From assembly GCF_015350995.1 (NCBI RefSeq), contig NZ_JADKRW010000001.1, forward strand, positions 385,702 to 449,701: DNA of 64,000 bases, in the 5' to 3' direction. Shown here one piece after another: positions 41,848 to 52,907 of this stretch (positions within the stretch are counted from its first letter, which is position 1; the number at the start of each line of letters is the position of its first letter). The notes under the pieces were generated by a model. That model was not told the origin of the DNA and made no database searches. It saw only the letters and a list, made by a program, of their open reading frames with translations. The translations under genes were made by a program, and so were the position numbers. Source of the DNA: Curtobacterium sp. VKM Ac-1393. GTDB taxonomy: Bacteria > Actinomycetota > Actinomycetes > Actinomycetales > Microbacteriaceae.

Positions 41848-42708
41848 TCACGCCCGCAGGAACGCCTCGAGCTCCGCCGTGGTCGGGTACGAGGCCTGTG
41901 CTCCCGCCTTCGTCGCGGCGTACGCCCCGACCCCCACTGCGAACCGCGCGGCGTCGACGAGGGAGTCCCCCGCCGCCAGCCGCAGGGCCACCGACCCCAT
42001 GAAGGCGTCGCCGCAGCCCGTGGTGTCCACCGGCTCGACCCGCACGGCGTCGATCGACACCGGTCCGGCGTCGCCGTCGTGCACGACACAGCCCGAGCCG
42101 CCGCGGGTGACGATCGACCGTGCGACACCGTGCTGACCGAGCGACGCGGCCTCGTGCTCGTTCACCAGCAGGACGTCGGTCAGCTCGAGCAGTTCGGCGG
42201 GGACGTCGCCGAACGGCGACAGGTTCGTCAGCACCGTCACCCCGGCGGCGTGCGCGGACCGTGCGGCGGCGAGGACGACGTCGATCGAGACCTCGAGGCA
42301 GAGGCCGAGCACGCCGGCGTCGTCGAACGCGTCGGCGGGCAGGTCGTCCGGCGTCAGCGTGGCGTTCGCGCCGCCGGAGATCACGATCGTGTTCTCCCCC
42401 GCGCGGTCGACCGTGATGACGGCGGTGCCGGTGGCCACGCCCTCCCGGACGGCGACGTGCGTCGTCTCCACACCCGCAGCCGCGACGGAGTCGCGGAGCA
42501 GCGCACCGTTCCCGTCGTCGCCGACCGCACCGATCATGCGGACCGTGCCCCCGAGCCTCCCGGCAGCCACCGCCTGGTTGGCGGACTTGCCACCGGGCAG
42601 GATCGCCAGGTCGGACCCGTGCAGGGTCTCACCGGGCTTCGGGAACCGCTCGGTCCGGACCACCAGGTCTGCGTTGAGCGATCCGACGATCACGATGGTC
42701 TCGGTCAC
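41848..42708 (-). CDS. rbsK: Ribokinase
   Basis: A 286-residue PfkB-family kinase. [20 protein letters not shown] with the [15 protein letters not shown] substrate region, and the C-terminal [14 protein letters not shown], carrying the anion hole and catalytic Asp. Phosphorylates ribose to ribose-5-phosphate. The GTG at 42708 overlaps the MFS stop by 4 bp (GTGA). In this operon the ribose comes from nucleosides cut by the first enzyme, so ribokinase feeds it to the pentose phosphate pathway. It could instead be a related carbohydrate kinase; context favours ribose. Confidence 0.9.
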   Translation of the reverse strand: MTETIVIVGSLNADLVVRTERFPKPGETLHGSDLAILPGGKSANQAVAAGRLGGTVRMIGAVGDDGNGALLRDSVAAAGVETTHVAVREGVATGTAVITVDRAGENTIVISGGANATLTPDDLPADAFDDAGVLGLCLEVSIDVVLAAARSAHAAGVTVLTNLSPFGDVPAELLELTDVLLVNEHEAASLGQHGVARSIVTRGGSGCVVHDGDAGPVSIDAVRVEPVDTTGCGDAFMGSVALRLAAGDSLVDAARFAVGVGAYAATKAGAQASYPTTAELEAFLRA

Positions 42709-44135
42709 CGGACGGTCTCCTTCTGCGGAGCGACGGACGTGGTCTCGGCGCTCTCCGGACGGGGGATGAGGAACGAGATCGCGAGTGCGACGGTCGTGAT
42801 CGCGGCCCCGAGCAGCATGCCACCGGAGTACCCGGAGGTGCCGGCGGACCCGCCGACCCCCAGGGCGATCTGCAGTGCTGGTAGGACCGCGAAGCTGACA
42901 CCGGCGCCGAGGTTGAACGCACCGGCGTTCAGGCCGGGCAGGAAGCCGGGGTTCGACTCCGGCGACAGCACGATGCCAAGGCCGTTCAGGATGATGTTGG
43001 CGATGCCGGCGTAGGTGATGCCGATCAGGACGGTCGCGGTGACCAGGACGGGCAGCGAGTGCACGCCGACCAGTGCCATCAGGACCGTCGAGACGATGCT
43101 GCCGATCAGGCCGAAGCGGAGCACGGCCCGGTAGCCGATGGTCGGCGCGAGGCGTCCCGCGAACGGACCGACGATCCAGCCGACCAGCGCGTACGGGGTG
43201 AGGAACACGAGCGACGCCAGGTCGGGTTCCATGCCGAAGCCGGCATCGCCGTTCTGCGCGAGCGACGTGACCAGGCCGTTGACCACGGCGAAGACGCCGG
43301 TCATGGTCAGGAACGTCGTCGCCAGGAGCGCCCACGTGGCACGACGCTTCAGGAACCGGGTCTCGACGAGGGGTTCCTTCACGCGGGACTCGACCGCCCA
43401 GAAGACCGCGAACGCGGCGAGCGCGACGACGATGCCGCCGACCACCAGTGCGGGGTTCGCGGCACCGAGCTTGCCGGCTTCGTTGAAGGCGGTGAGCAGT
43501 GCGCCGACCGAGATCACCAGGGGCACGACGCCGATCCAGTCCATCCGGGTGCCGGCCGAGGGCTTCGACTCGACGCCCCACACGGCGACGAGCGCCAGCG
43601 CGATGACCGTGACGACGGCGATGACCCAGAAGATCCCGCGGAACCCGAAGTTCGTGGCGATCCAGCCACCGGCCAGCGCGTCGACCCCGGCGATGCCGCC
43701 GTTCACCGCGGTGAGCAGACCGAGTGCGGCGCCGTAGCGCTTCGGGTCGGCGATCTCGTTGCGCAGGACGAGCAGGCAGATCGGGACGACCGGGCCGGTG
43801 ACGCCCTGGATGATCCGGCCGGCGAACAGCATCGGCACGTTGACCGCGAGCGCGGCGACGATGCTGCCGACGAGCATCACGGCGAGCATGCCGATCAGGA
43901 CGCGCTTGCGGCCGACGATGTCGGACAGGCGCGGCAGGAACAGCGAGAACAGCGCTGCGAGCGTGAAGTACAGCGTCTGCGACAGGCCGATGGTGGCGTC
44001 GTCGGTCTGCAGCTCGCGCGCCATGGTGACCAGCGCGGGGCTGAGCATGCTCGCGTTGAGCTGGAACGCGATGCACGCGGCGAGGAGCGCCGCGGTGAGG
44101 GCGCCGATCGACTTCTTCGTCGATGTGGTGGTCAT
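42705..44135 (-). CDS. MFS transporter, probable nucleoside/ribose carrier
   Basis: A 476-residue, 14-helix (DHA2-like) major facilitator. LPRLSDIVGRKRVLIGML is the loop signature and AGRIIQGVTGPVVPICLLVL the helix 4 region. It lies 5 bp after the nucleoside hydrolase and overlaps ribokinase, so its cargo is likely nucleosides or ribose; this is inferred from the operon because the family itself is mostly drug exporters. The ATG at 44135 opens MTTTSTKKSIG. Under the LacI regulator upstream. Confidence 0.85.
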   Translation of the reverse strand: MTTTSTKKSIGALTAALLAACIAFQLNASMLSPALVTMARELQTDDATIGLSQTLYFTLAALFSLFLPRLSDIVGRKRVLIGMLAVMLVGSIVAALAVNVPMLFAGRIIQGVTGPVVPICLLVLRNEIADPKRYGAALGLLTAVNGGIAGVDALAGGWIATNFGFRGIFWVIAVVTVIALALVAVWGVESKPSAGTRMDWIGVVPLVISVGALLTAFNEAGKLGAANPALVVGGIVVALAAFAVFWAVESRVKEPLVETRFLKRRATWALLATTFLTMTGVFAVVNGLVTSLAQNGDAGFGMEPDLASLVFLTPYALVGWIVGPFAGRLAPTIGYRAVLRFGLIGSIVSTVLMALVGVHSLPVLVTATVLIGITYAGIANIILNGLGIVLSPESNPGFLPGLNAGAFNLGAGVSFAVLPALQIALGVGGSAGTSGYSGGMLLGAAITTVALAISFLIPRPESAETTSVAPQKETVR

Positions 44136-44140
44136 GGTTC

Positions 44141-45166
44141 TCAGATCTCCGAGGTCGTGGCGGTCGTGGCGGCGCGGGGCGTCCAGCCGGTGTCGGGGGT
44201 CTCGCCGATGCGCTCGAGGGCGTCGACGACCAGGTCCCAGAACCGTTCGTGGTCGAGCTCCATGGCGGCGCTCGTACGGCAGTCCTCCGGCGCGGGCGCG
44301 CGGAAGTCGGCGACGGTCATGCCGAGCGTCAGGGTGCCCTGGGTCTCGATGTGGATCGGGACCTTGACGGCGCGGACGATGGTCGGGTCGATGACGTACG
44401 CGACGGCGCAGGGGTCGTGCACCGGCGGGGAGTCGAAGCCCTGGGCGTCCTTGTAGGTCTGTCCGAAGAAGTCGAGCAGCTCGCCGACGAACGCGGCGGG
44501 GGCGGTACCGACGGCGGCGATGCGCGCGGCGACCTCGGGGGTCGCGAGCGCCTGGTGGGTCAGGTCCAGCCCCACCATCACGACGTCCCAGCCGGCGTCG
44601 AACACGATCGAGGCGGCCTCGGGGTCGATGACGATGTTGAACTCGGCGACCGGGCTCCAGTTGCCGACGTGCACGCCACCACCCATGAGCACGACCTGCT
44701 TGACGCGCTCGATGATCCGGGGCTCCTTGCGGGCGGCGAGGGCGATGTTCGTCAGGCCGGCGGTCGGCACGATCGTGACGGTGCCGGGCTCGTGGGCCAT
44801 GACCGTCTCGATGATGAGGTCGACGGCGTGCCGCTCGTCGAGGGCGAACGAGGGCTCGGGCAGCATCGGCCCGTCGAGTCCGCTCTCGCCGTGGATCTCG
44901 GGTGCGACCTCGATCTCCCGGAGCAGGGGGCGGTCGGCTCCCGCGGCGAACGGCACGCCGGTGATCCCCGCGATGCGGGCGACGGCGAGGGCGTTGCGCG
45001 TGACCTTCTCGAGCGTCTGGTTGCCGACGACGGTGGTGACGGCGAGGAGCTCGATGTCCGGGTTGCCGTGGGCCAGCAGGAGGGCGACGGCGTCGTCGTG
45101 GCCGGGGTCGCAGTCGAGGATGATCTTCGCTGGCTGGGTCGCAGCGGTCTGGGTCGCACTGGGCAC
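44141..45166 (-). CDS. Nucleoside hydrolase (inosine/uridine-preferring)
   Basis: A 341-residue nucleoside hydrolase that splits N-ribosidic bonds. The Ca-binding N-terminal motif is IILDCDPGHDDAVALLLAHG (DxDxxxDD), LMGGGVHVGN supplies the second part and EFNIVIDPEAA and HDPCAVAYV the rest. First gene of the operon; GTG at 45166 with GGAG upstream. The long upstream frame is not coding. Promoter control lies in the LacI operators at 45257-45296, which are shared with the divergent lacI-type gene. Confidence 0.92.
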   Translation of the reverse strand: MPSATQTAATQPAKIILDCDPGHDDAVALLLAHGNPDIELLAVTTVVGNQTLEKVTRNALAVARIAGITGVPFAAGADRPLLREIEVAPEIHGESGLDGPMLPEPSFALDERHAVDLIIETVMAHEPGTVTIVPTAGLTNIALAARKEPRIIERVKQVVLMGGGVHVGNWSPVAEFNIVIDPEAASIVFDAGWDVVMVGLDLTHQALATPEVAARIAAVGTAPAAFVGELLDFFGQTYKDAQGFDSPPVHDPCAVAYVIDPTIVRAVKVPIHIETQGTLTLGMTVADFRAPAPEDCRTSAAMELDHERFWDLVVDALERIGETPDTGWTPRAATTATTSEI

Positions 45167-45256
45167 GCTGGGCGCTCCACTTCTTCGGGGAATCGAGGGG
45201 GGTCTGTGCTCGACGCGGTGGGGATCCGTGGTCCGACAGAACGCCGCACCACAGCG

Positions 45257-45296
45257 CGTCAAGCGTTTGACATCGAAACACGTCAAGCGCTTGACG
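45257..45296. promoter_or_regulatory. Two LacI-type operators in the divergent intergenic region
   Basis: CGTCAAGCGCTTGACG (45281-45296) is a perfect 16-bp palindrome; CGTCAAGCGTTTGACA (45257-45272) is a two-mismatch copy 24 bp away. The central CG flanked by an A/T-rich arm is the classic LacI/GalR operator form. They sit between the nucleoside hydrolase and the LacI gene, in position to control both. Confidence 0.85.
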
Positions 45297-45331
45297 TCAA
45301 GTCGTCGAGGTGTCCTCGATAGGCTCGACCC

Positions 45332-46330
45332 GTGCCTTCATCCGTCGCCCCGGGCCGCCGTGTGACCGCTGCCATGGTCGCCGAGCGCGCCGGCACGAGC
45401 ATCGCCACGGTCTCCCTGGTCGTCAACGGCAAGGACCGCGGCCGGGTGTCCGTCCCCATCGCCACGCGGGTGCGCGATGCCGTCGACGAGCTCGGCTACG
45501 TCGTGGACCACGCCGCGAGCTCCCTGGCGCGCGGCAGCGGCGACCTGGTCGTGTTCATCGCCCCGGACCTGTCGAACCCGTTCTTCGCCGAGGTCATCCG
45601 CGGCGTCCGCGACACGATCGGGGAGCGCTTCCAGCTCGTGCTGTCCGTCACCGAGCGTGGCGCGCAGCCCCTGGCGTCGGACGTCCGGCGCTTCGAACGC
45701 CTCCGGCCCGCGGGCATCCTCGTCGACGCTCCGGCCGCGGGCGAGTCGATGTCGGCGAGCGTGCCCGTGGTGCTCCTCGACGCCCCCGGAGGCCCCGAGG
45801 CCGTGAACTACGACCTCTCCCCCGGGGTCCACGACCTGGTCGCACACCTGCACGCACAGGGTCATCGCCGCGTCGGGTACCTCGACGGGACCTCGCGGGC
45901 GACGACGTTCGGCGTCCGCCGTGAGCTCTTCGAGCAGGAGTGCGCGGCGGTCGGCATCTCGGTGTCCGAGGTCACCGCGCGCGCCGACCTGACCGTCGAC
46001 GCCGCGGCCTCGGCCACCGAACACGTCATCGAGGCCTGGCAGGACGACGACGTCACCGCGGTCGTCGCCGCAGCGGACACGCTGGCCTACGGAGTCCTGC
46101 GCGTCGCCGGATCGCTCGGCATCGATGTGCCCGGGGAACTCGCGGTCGCCGGCTTCGACGACCTGCCGTCGTCGTCGGTCACGGCCCCCGCCCTGACGAG
46201 CGTGGCCCTGCCGGGCGCGGACCTCGGGCGCGCAGCCGCTGAGCGGCTGCTCGCGACGCTCGACGGCACCGCTCCGGAGCCGGCCGCGCTCCCCACGCGC
46301 CTGGTGCGCCGCGCGAGCACGGGCGCGTAG
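45332..46330 (+). CDS. LacI-family transcriptional regulator of nucleoside operon
   Basis: A 332-residue LacI/GalR repressor. The HTH (residues ~10-35) contains AAMVAERAGTSIATVSLVVN and the hinge helix VDHAASSLARG; the effector domain (residues ~62-330) has the LSNPFFAEVIRG pattern. TAGGCT ends 6 bases before the GTG (leaderless). Divergent from the nucleoside-hydrolase operon with two operators between them; the effector is probably ribose, a nucleoside or a base (inference). Confidence 0.92.
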   Translation: MPSSVAPGRRVTAAMVAERAGTSIATVSLVVNGKDRGRVSVPIATRVRDAVDELGYVVDHAASSLARGSGDLVVFIAPDLSNPFFAEVIRGVRDTIGERFQLVLSVTERGAQPLASDVRRFERLRPAGILVDAPAAGESMSASVPVVLLDAPGGPEAVNYDLSPGVHDLVAHLHAQGHRRVGYLDGTSRATTFGVRRELFEQECAAVGISVSEVTARADLTVDAAASATEHVIEAWQDDDVTAVVAAADTLAYGVLRVAGSLGIDVPGELAVAGFDDLPSSSVTAPALTSVALPGADLGRAAAERLLATLDGTAPEPAALPTRLVRRASTGA

Positions 46331-46369
46331 CGCGCGGAGCCCACCAGGCCGCCACGACCTCACGTACCC

Positions 46370-46419
46370 AGCGACACCTCACGCGCGCTGGAACCCGTGA
46401 GCTGTCGCTCAGCGCAAAA
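46370..46419. repeat. Palindromic repeat family B, copy 2
   Basis: AGCGACACCTCACG pairs with CGTGAGCTGTCGCT (13 of 14) and is followed by CAGCGCAAAA. Between the convergent LacI and MFS genes, immediately before a GGGAGGC hairpin (46453-46492). Confidence 0.7.
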
Positions 46420-46452
46420 CGCCGCCACGGCGGTGGGCGCGACCGGACGACG

Positions 46453-46492
46453 GACGGGAGGCGCGGCACCAGCTGGCACCGCGCCTCCCGTC
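46453..46492. terminator. GGGAGGC-family hairpin terminator
   Basis: Perfect 14-base arms, GACGGGAGGCGCGG (46453-46466) and CCGCGCCTCCCGTC (46479-46492), with a 12-base loop, between convergent LacI and MFS genes. The rest of the 230-bp gap (46331-46560) holds repeat B copy 2 and no evident gene. Confidence 0.8.
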
Positions 46493-46560
46493 AGCACGCC
46501 GTCGTCTCCACAACGCGCCCCGCGATCCGCAGGACGCCGCCGGATCCGGCGGCGTCTCGC

Positions 46561-49429
<2,869 letters not shown>

Positions 49430-49535
49430 GGTCGACGATCCTGTCACGGATGCCAGCGGCGACGCACGCTCACGCGCGCCCACCAGCGCTGGACCGGCAG
49501 GCACGGATCGCCTCCCAGGAGCACGGTCGCGTCCG

Positions 49536-50177
49536 TCAGACGGTGACGTGCTCACCCGCCTGGAGGATCGTGGTCGGCACACCGCCGAGACCGTCGGTCC
49601 CGAGCATGCGGACGTTCATCTGCTGTCCCGCATCGCTCAGCAGGAGCTCGTGGATCTGGATCGCGCGCTGCGGCGCGACCTCGCGGACGTAGTCGACGGC
49701 GGCGGCGGTGTGCGCCCACGGGCCGCTCGTGGGGATGAGCAGCGTGCCGACCGGGACCCCCGGCACGAGGTAGGCGTCGCCCGGGTGGAACACCGTGCCG
49801 TTCACCAGGTAGCCGACGTTCGCGATCGTCGGGATGTCACGGTGGATGACGGCGTGCTGCTCGCCGAAGACCTGCACGGAGAACGGCCCGACCTCGAACG
49901 CCTCACCGGCACGGACCGCAGCGACGCGGCCGTCGTGGTCACCCAGCTGCTCGACGATCACCGCCGGCCCGCGGACCACGAGCGACGGGTTCGCGTCGAG
50001 CCCGGCACGGACGGCGTCGACGTCGAGGTGGTCGGCGTGCTCGTGGGTGATGAGGACCGCGGCGGCAGCGCCGGCGAGGTCGGCAGCCTCGGGCGTGAAG
50101 GTGCCCGGGTCGATGACGAGTGTGGTGCCGTCCTGCTCGAGGACGACGGTGGCGTGGTTGTACTTCGTCAGCTCCAT
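49536..50177 (-). CDS. MBL-fold metallohydrolase
   Basis: A 213-residue metallo-beta-lactamase-fold protein of the UlaG-like/L-ascorbate-6-phosphate lactonase group. Starts MELTKYNHATVVLEQDGTTL; metal ligands come from the THEHADHLD motif (HxHxDH), GEQHAVIHRD, GYLVNGTVFHPGDAY and the late IQIHELLLS. TAGTGT ends 7 bases before the ATG (leaderless). Lies 57 bp downstream of a MarR gene on the same strand with an operator-like palindrome overlapping its own promoter. Confidence 0.9.
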   Translation of the reverse strand: MELTKYNHATVVLEQDGTTLVIDPGTFTPEAADLAGAAAAVLITHEHADHLDVDAVRAGLDANPSLVVRGPAVIVEQLGDHDGRVAAVRAGEAFEVGPFSVQVFGEQHAVIHRDIPTIANVGYLVNGTVFHPGDAYLVPGVPVGTLLIPTSGPWAHTAAAVDYVREVAPQRAIQIHELLLSDAGQQMNVRMLGTDGLGGVPTTILQAGEHVTV

Positions 50178-50181
50178 GCCG

Positions 50182-50202
50182 ACAACACTACAACCGTGTT
50201 GT
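50182..50202. promoter_or_regulatory. MarR-type operator at MBL promoter
   Basis: ACAACAC (50182-50188) and GTGTTGT (50196-50202) form a 7+7+7 dyad overlapping the -10 region TAGTGT of the MBL gene. AT-rich for this genome and next to a MarR gene, so a plausible repressor site. Confidence 0.65.
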
Positions 50203-50234
50203 ACTTCTGGTTGCCGATCCGGGTGAGGGACCAC

Positions 50235-50660
50235 TCAGTCGGCGCGCCGGGCCAACCGTTCGAAGATGCCGGGCAGGCGCTCGAGGGCCGCGCGTTCCTC
50301 GTCGTCGAGTTCCTCGCGGATCGCGGTGGCCAGCCAGTCGGCACGTGCCGTCATGTCCCGGCGGAGGACCTCGCTGCCGGTGTCGGAGATGCGGATGACC
50401 GAGACCCGGCGGTCGGTGTCCGACGCCGTCCGCTCGACGTACCCGAGGTCGGCGAGCTCCCCGACCGTGCGCGACTGCCCCTGATGCTTCACCGCACGGC
50501 GACGTGCCAGCTCGGCGATCGGCATCGGCCCCTCGCGCTCGAGGAACCCGAGGGTCGTCGCGTGGGCGGTCGGCAACGAGTCCGCCTCCCGCTTCGCAGC
50601 GCGCACGACACGACCGATCGCGTGCCGGAGCTCCACGGCGAGTTCGTCGGTCCGGTCCAT
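50235..50660 (-). CDS. MarR-family regulator
   Basis: A 141-residue MarR protein. HTH at residues ~48-70 (PMPIAELARRRAVKHQGQSR) and wing ASDTDRRVSVIRISDTG. TAGCGT ends 7 bases before the ATG at 50660 (leaderless); the in-frame extension beyond it enters the divergent glycosyltransferase gene. Probably represses the downstream MBL gene through the nearby palindrome. Confidence 0.9.
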   Translation of the reverse strand: MDRTDELAVELRHAIGRVVRAAKREADSLPTAHATTLGFLEREGPMPIAELARRRAVKHQGQSRTVGELADLGYVERTASDTDRRVSVIRISDTGSEVLRRDMTARADWLATAIREELDDEERAALERLPGIFERLARRAD

Positions 50661-50712
50661 GCCCGGAACGCTACCGCGTGGCCGTACAGCGGACCTCCGG
50701 TTGGATCGGAGG

Positions 50713-51468
50713 ATGGTCCGCGTCTCCGTCGTCATCCCCGTGCGCGACGACGCTGCGCACCTGCGGCGGTGTCTCGACGCCCTCGCGGCGCAGACGCTGC
50801 TGGCCGACGAGGTCGTCGTGGTCGACAACGGCAGTCAGGACGACAGTGCCGCGGTCGCGCAGGCAGCTGGTGCGGTCGTGCTCACCGAACGGATCCGCGG
50901 CATCGCCCGGGCCTCGGCGCGGGGCTACGACCGGGCGTCCGGCGACGTGCTCGTCCGGCTCGACGCCGACTCCGTGCCGCCGCCGGGGTGGATCGCCACC
51001 GCCGTGCGACTGCTCGCCGACCCGGACGTCGCCGCCGTGACCGGCCCCGGATGCCCCCACGATGGCGGACCGCTGATCGGCCGACTGTGGGACGCCGTCT
51101 ACATGCGGCCGTACTTCGCGCTGATGTGGGCAGCGCTCGGCCGGCCGCCGCTGTTCGGGTCCGCGATGGTGATGCGACGGTGGACCTGGGACGCGGTCCG
51201 GAGCCGAGCGCACCGCGAGGACCCCGAGGTGCACGACGACGTCGACCTGAGCATGCAGTTCGACCCGGCCTGGCGGGTGGTGGCCGACCGTGCACTCACG
51301 GTGCAGGTGTCCGCACGACCGTTGTCGGGCCTCCCGTCCGCCCTGCTGCGGACGCGACGCGCCTTCCACACGTTCCGCGTGAACGGACGGCGGGCGAACC
51401 CGGTGCGCCGATGGGCGCGGCGGGTGCGCGCGGACCTGCGCACGCGGCGCGGGTGGCGGACGCGCTGA
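50713..51468 (+). CDS. Family 2 glycosyltransferase
   Basis: A 251-residue GT-A glycosyltransferase. VSVVIPVRDDAAHLRRCLDA opens the nucleotide-binding fold, VVVVDNGSQDDSA is the DxSxD-like block and LVRLDADSVPP contains the DxD metal motif; the central EDPEVHDDVDLSM is the likely acceptor acid/QXXRW-like region. No membrane anchor is visible, so it may be a cytoplasmic enzyme for surface glycans. GGAGG abuts the ATG at 50713, so the start could be elsewhere, perhaps at 50659. Confidence 0.85.
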   Translation: MVRVSVVIPVRDDAAHLRRCLDALAAQTLLADEVVVVDNGSQDDSAAVAQAAGAVVLTERIRGIARASARGYDRASGDVLVRLDADSVPPPGWIATAVRLLADPDVAAVTGPGCPHDGGPLIGRLWDAVYMRPYFALMWAALGRPPLFGSAMVMRRWTWDAVRSRAHREDPEVHDDVDLSMQFDPAWRVVADRALTVQVSARPLSGLPSALLRTRRAFHTFRVNGRRANPVRRWARRVRADLRTRRGWRTR

Positions 51469-51490
51469 CGGGATCGCGGAACGGTAACGC

Positions 51491-51522
51491 TTGCGGACAC
51501 CGCTCGCGCGCTTGCCTACGAT
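51491..51522 (+). promoter_or_regulatory. Putative promoter of lipoprotein gene
   Basis: TTGCGG (51491-51496) and TACGAT (51517-51522) lie upstream of a strong ribosome site (AAGGGGG) of the lipoprotein gene; the spacer of 20 bases is a little long, so the -35 assignment is weak. Confidence 0.4.
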
Positions 51523-51565
51523 CGAAAGGGGCGGGCAGAACCGCACCACGAACCAAGGGGGAACG

Positions 51566-52222
51566 ATGCGGCGATCCGCGCGCACGACGACATCCGGCAT
51601 CACCGGGACGCTCACGGTCGCACTGGCGATCGGGTTCGCCCTGACGGGCTGCGCAGCGAGCACTCCGGCCGGGCCCGGCACGCCGTCCGCGACGACGGCG
51701 GACAGCACCGGCACGCCGAGCGCGAGCCCGAGCGACACCGGCTCCACCGCGCCGGCGACCGACGACAGCGGGACGGTGCCGGCCAGCTGCACGGACGTCA
51801 TCACCCCGGGCAAGTGGGACAAGACCTTCGCCTCGGCGCCGCTCAACGACCCGTCGGTCGCCGGCGATCCGATCACCATCCCGAAGAGCTCCTTCACCCC
51901 GGCACTGCAGCCCGACGGCAAGCGTCTGTTCTGCATCTGGGCGGACCCGCGCGCGGACACGTCGTTCCTGTCCATCGGTGTCGACGTCGTCGACCCGGCG
52001 GTCGCGCGGACCGAACTGGACCAGCTCGCCGACGACGGCTACGAGTGCGGCGAGCAGGCCGACGGGTACCAGTGCCAGAAGGTGTCGAAGAACGAGCAGT
52101 ACCCCGTCACCGACGGTGACACCTACTTCACGCGGGGCGACATCGGCATCCACATCCGGCAGTCGAACATCGAGACGTCGGAGCTCCTCGACGACGTGAT
52201 CGACCACGTGTTCACGTCGTAG
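51566..52222 (+). CDS. Lipoprotein of unknown function
   Basis: A 218-residue lipoprotein. Signal peptide and lipobox LTGC (Cys ~residue 29), a Ser/Thr/Pro linker (residues ~32-68), and a C-terminal extracellular domain with four Cys. CIWADPRADTSFLS, YQCQKVSK, TYFTRGD and QSNIETSELL align with the exodomain of the membrane protein at 8690-9457, so these are paralogs with different anchors. AAGGGGG precedes the ATG. Function unknown. Confidence 0.85.
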   Translation: MRRSARTTTSGITGTLTVALAIGFALTGCAASTPAGPGTPSATTADSTGTPSASPSDTGSTAPATDDSGTVPASCTDVITPGKWDKTFASAPLNDPSVAGDPITIPKSSFTPALQPDGKRLFCIWADPRADTSFLSIGVDVVDPAVARTELDQLADDGYECGEQADGYQCQKVSKNEQYPVTDGDTYFTRGDIGIHIRQSNIETSELLDDVIDHVFTS

Positions 52223-52231
52223 CCCGGACGG

Positions 52232-52840
52232 TCAGCGCGTCGGTCTCGACCGCACGTGCGCCCGTTCCCCCTGCGGCCCGTACAGGCAGAGCACCTCGGT
52301 CACCGAGTCGGTGACGTTGCCGATCCAGTGCGGAGTGTGGGTGTCGAACTCGGCGACCTCGCCCGGTCCGAGGTCCAGGTCGTGCTCGCCGAGCACCAGT
52401 CGCAGTCGGCCGGACAGCACGTAGAGCCACTCGTAGCCCTCGTGCGTCTTGAGCGACGGTTCGCCGCCGGGCTCGTTCGGCGGGAACAGCTGCTTGAACG
52501 ACCGCACGCCGCCGGTGCGCTTCGTCAGCGGGACCACCACGCGGCCGCCGTGCACCTCGGGCTTCATATGCACCCGCGGGTCGCCCGTCTGCGGCGCCCC
52601 GACCAGGTCGTCGAGCGGCACCTGGTACGCCCGCGCCAGTGGGAGCAGCAGTTCGAGCGTCGGCTTGCGTTGCCCGGACTCGAGCCGCGACAGGGTGCTC
52701 ACCGACACCCCGGTCTGCTCGGACAGGGCGGCGAGCGTCACGTCGCGGTGGGTGCGGAGCCCGCGCAGCCGAGGGCCCACCCCGTCGACGACCTGGGCGG
52801 TCGTGCGGGGGACGACTGGTTCCTGCGGGCCGTGGGGCAT
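52232..52840 (-). CDS. XRE-family regulator with cupin domain
   Basis: A 202-residue regulator. Cro/C1-type HTH at residues ~22-76 (TLAALSEQTGVSVSTLSRLE) and a C-terminal cupin sensor (residues ~115-190; HEGYEWLYVLSGRLRLVLGE, LGPGEVAEFDTHTPHWIGN). The XRE-cupin group regulates polyamine and amino-acid metabolism in other bacteria. Divergent from an FAD reductase with a 67-bp gap holding a palindrome; likely its regulator. Confidence 0.9.
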   Translation of the reverse strand: MPHGPQEPVVPRTTAQVVDGVGPRLRGLRTHRDVTLAALSEQTGVSVSTLSRLESGQRKPTLELLLPLARAYQVPLDDLVGAPQTGDPRVHMKPEVHGGRVVVPLTKRTGGVRSFKQLFPPNEPGGEPSLKTHEGYEWLYVLSGRLRLVLGEHDLDLGPGEVAEFDTHTPHWIGNVTDSVTEVLCLYGPQGERAHVRSRPTR

Positions 52841-52861
52841 ACGGCCCAGGTTGCCACATCA

Positions 52862-52875
52862 GCAAGGTTCTTTGC
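52862..52875. promoter_or_regulatory. Candidate XRE operator
   Basis: GCAAGGTTCTTTGC is an imperfect dyad (four-base GCAA/TTGC ends) in the 67-bp gap between the divergent XRE-cupin and FAD reductase genes. Suits a helix-turn-helix dimer site. Confidence 0.45.
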
Positions 52876-52907
52876 CATGTGTGCCGCATCGGACGCATGC
52901 TCCTTGC

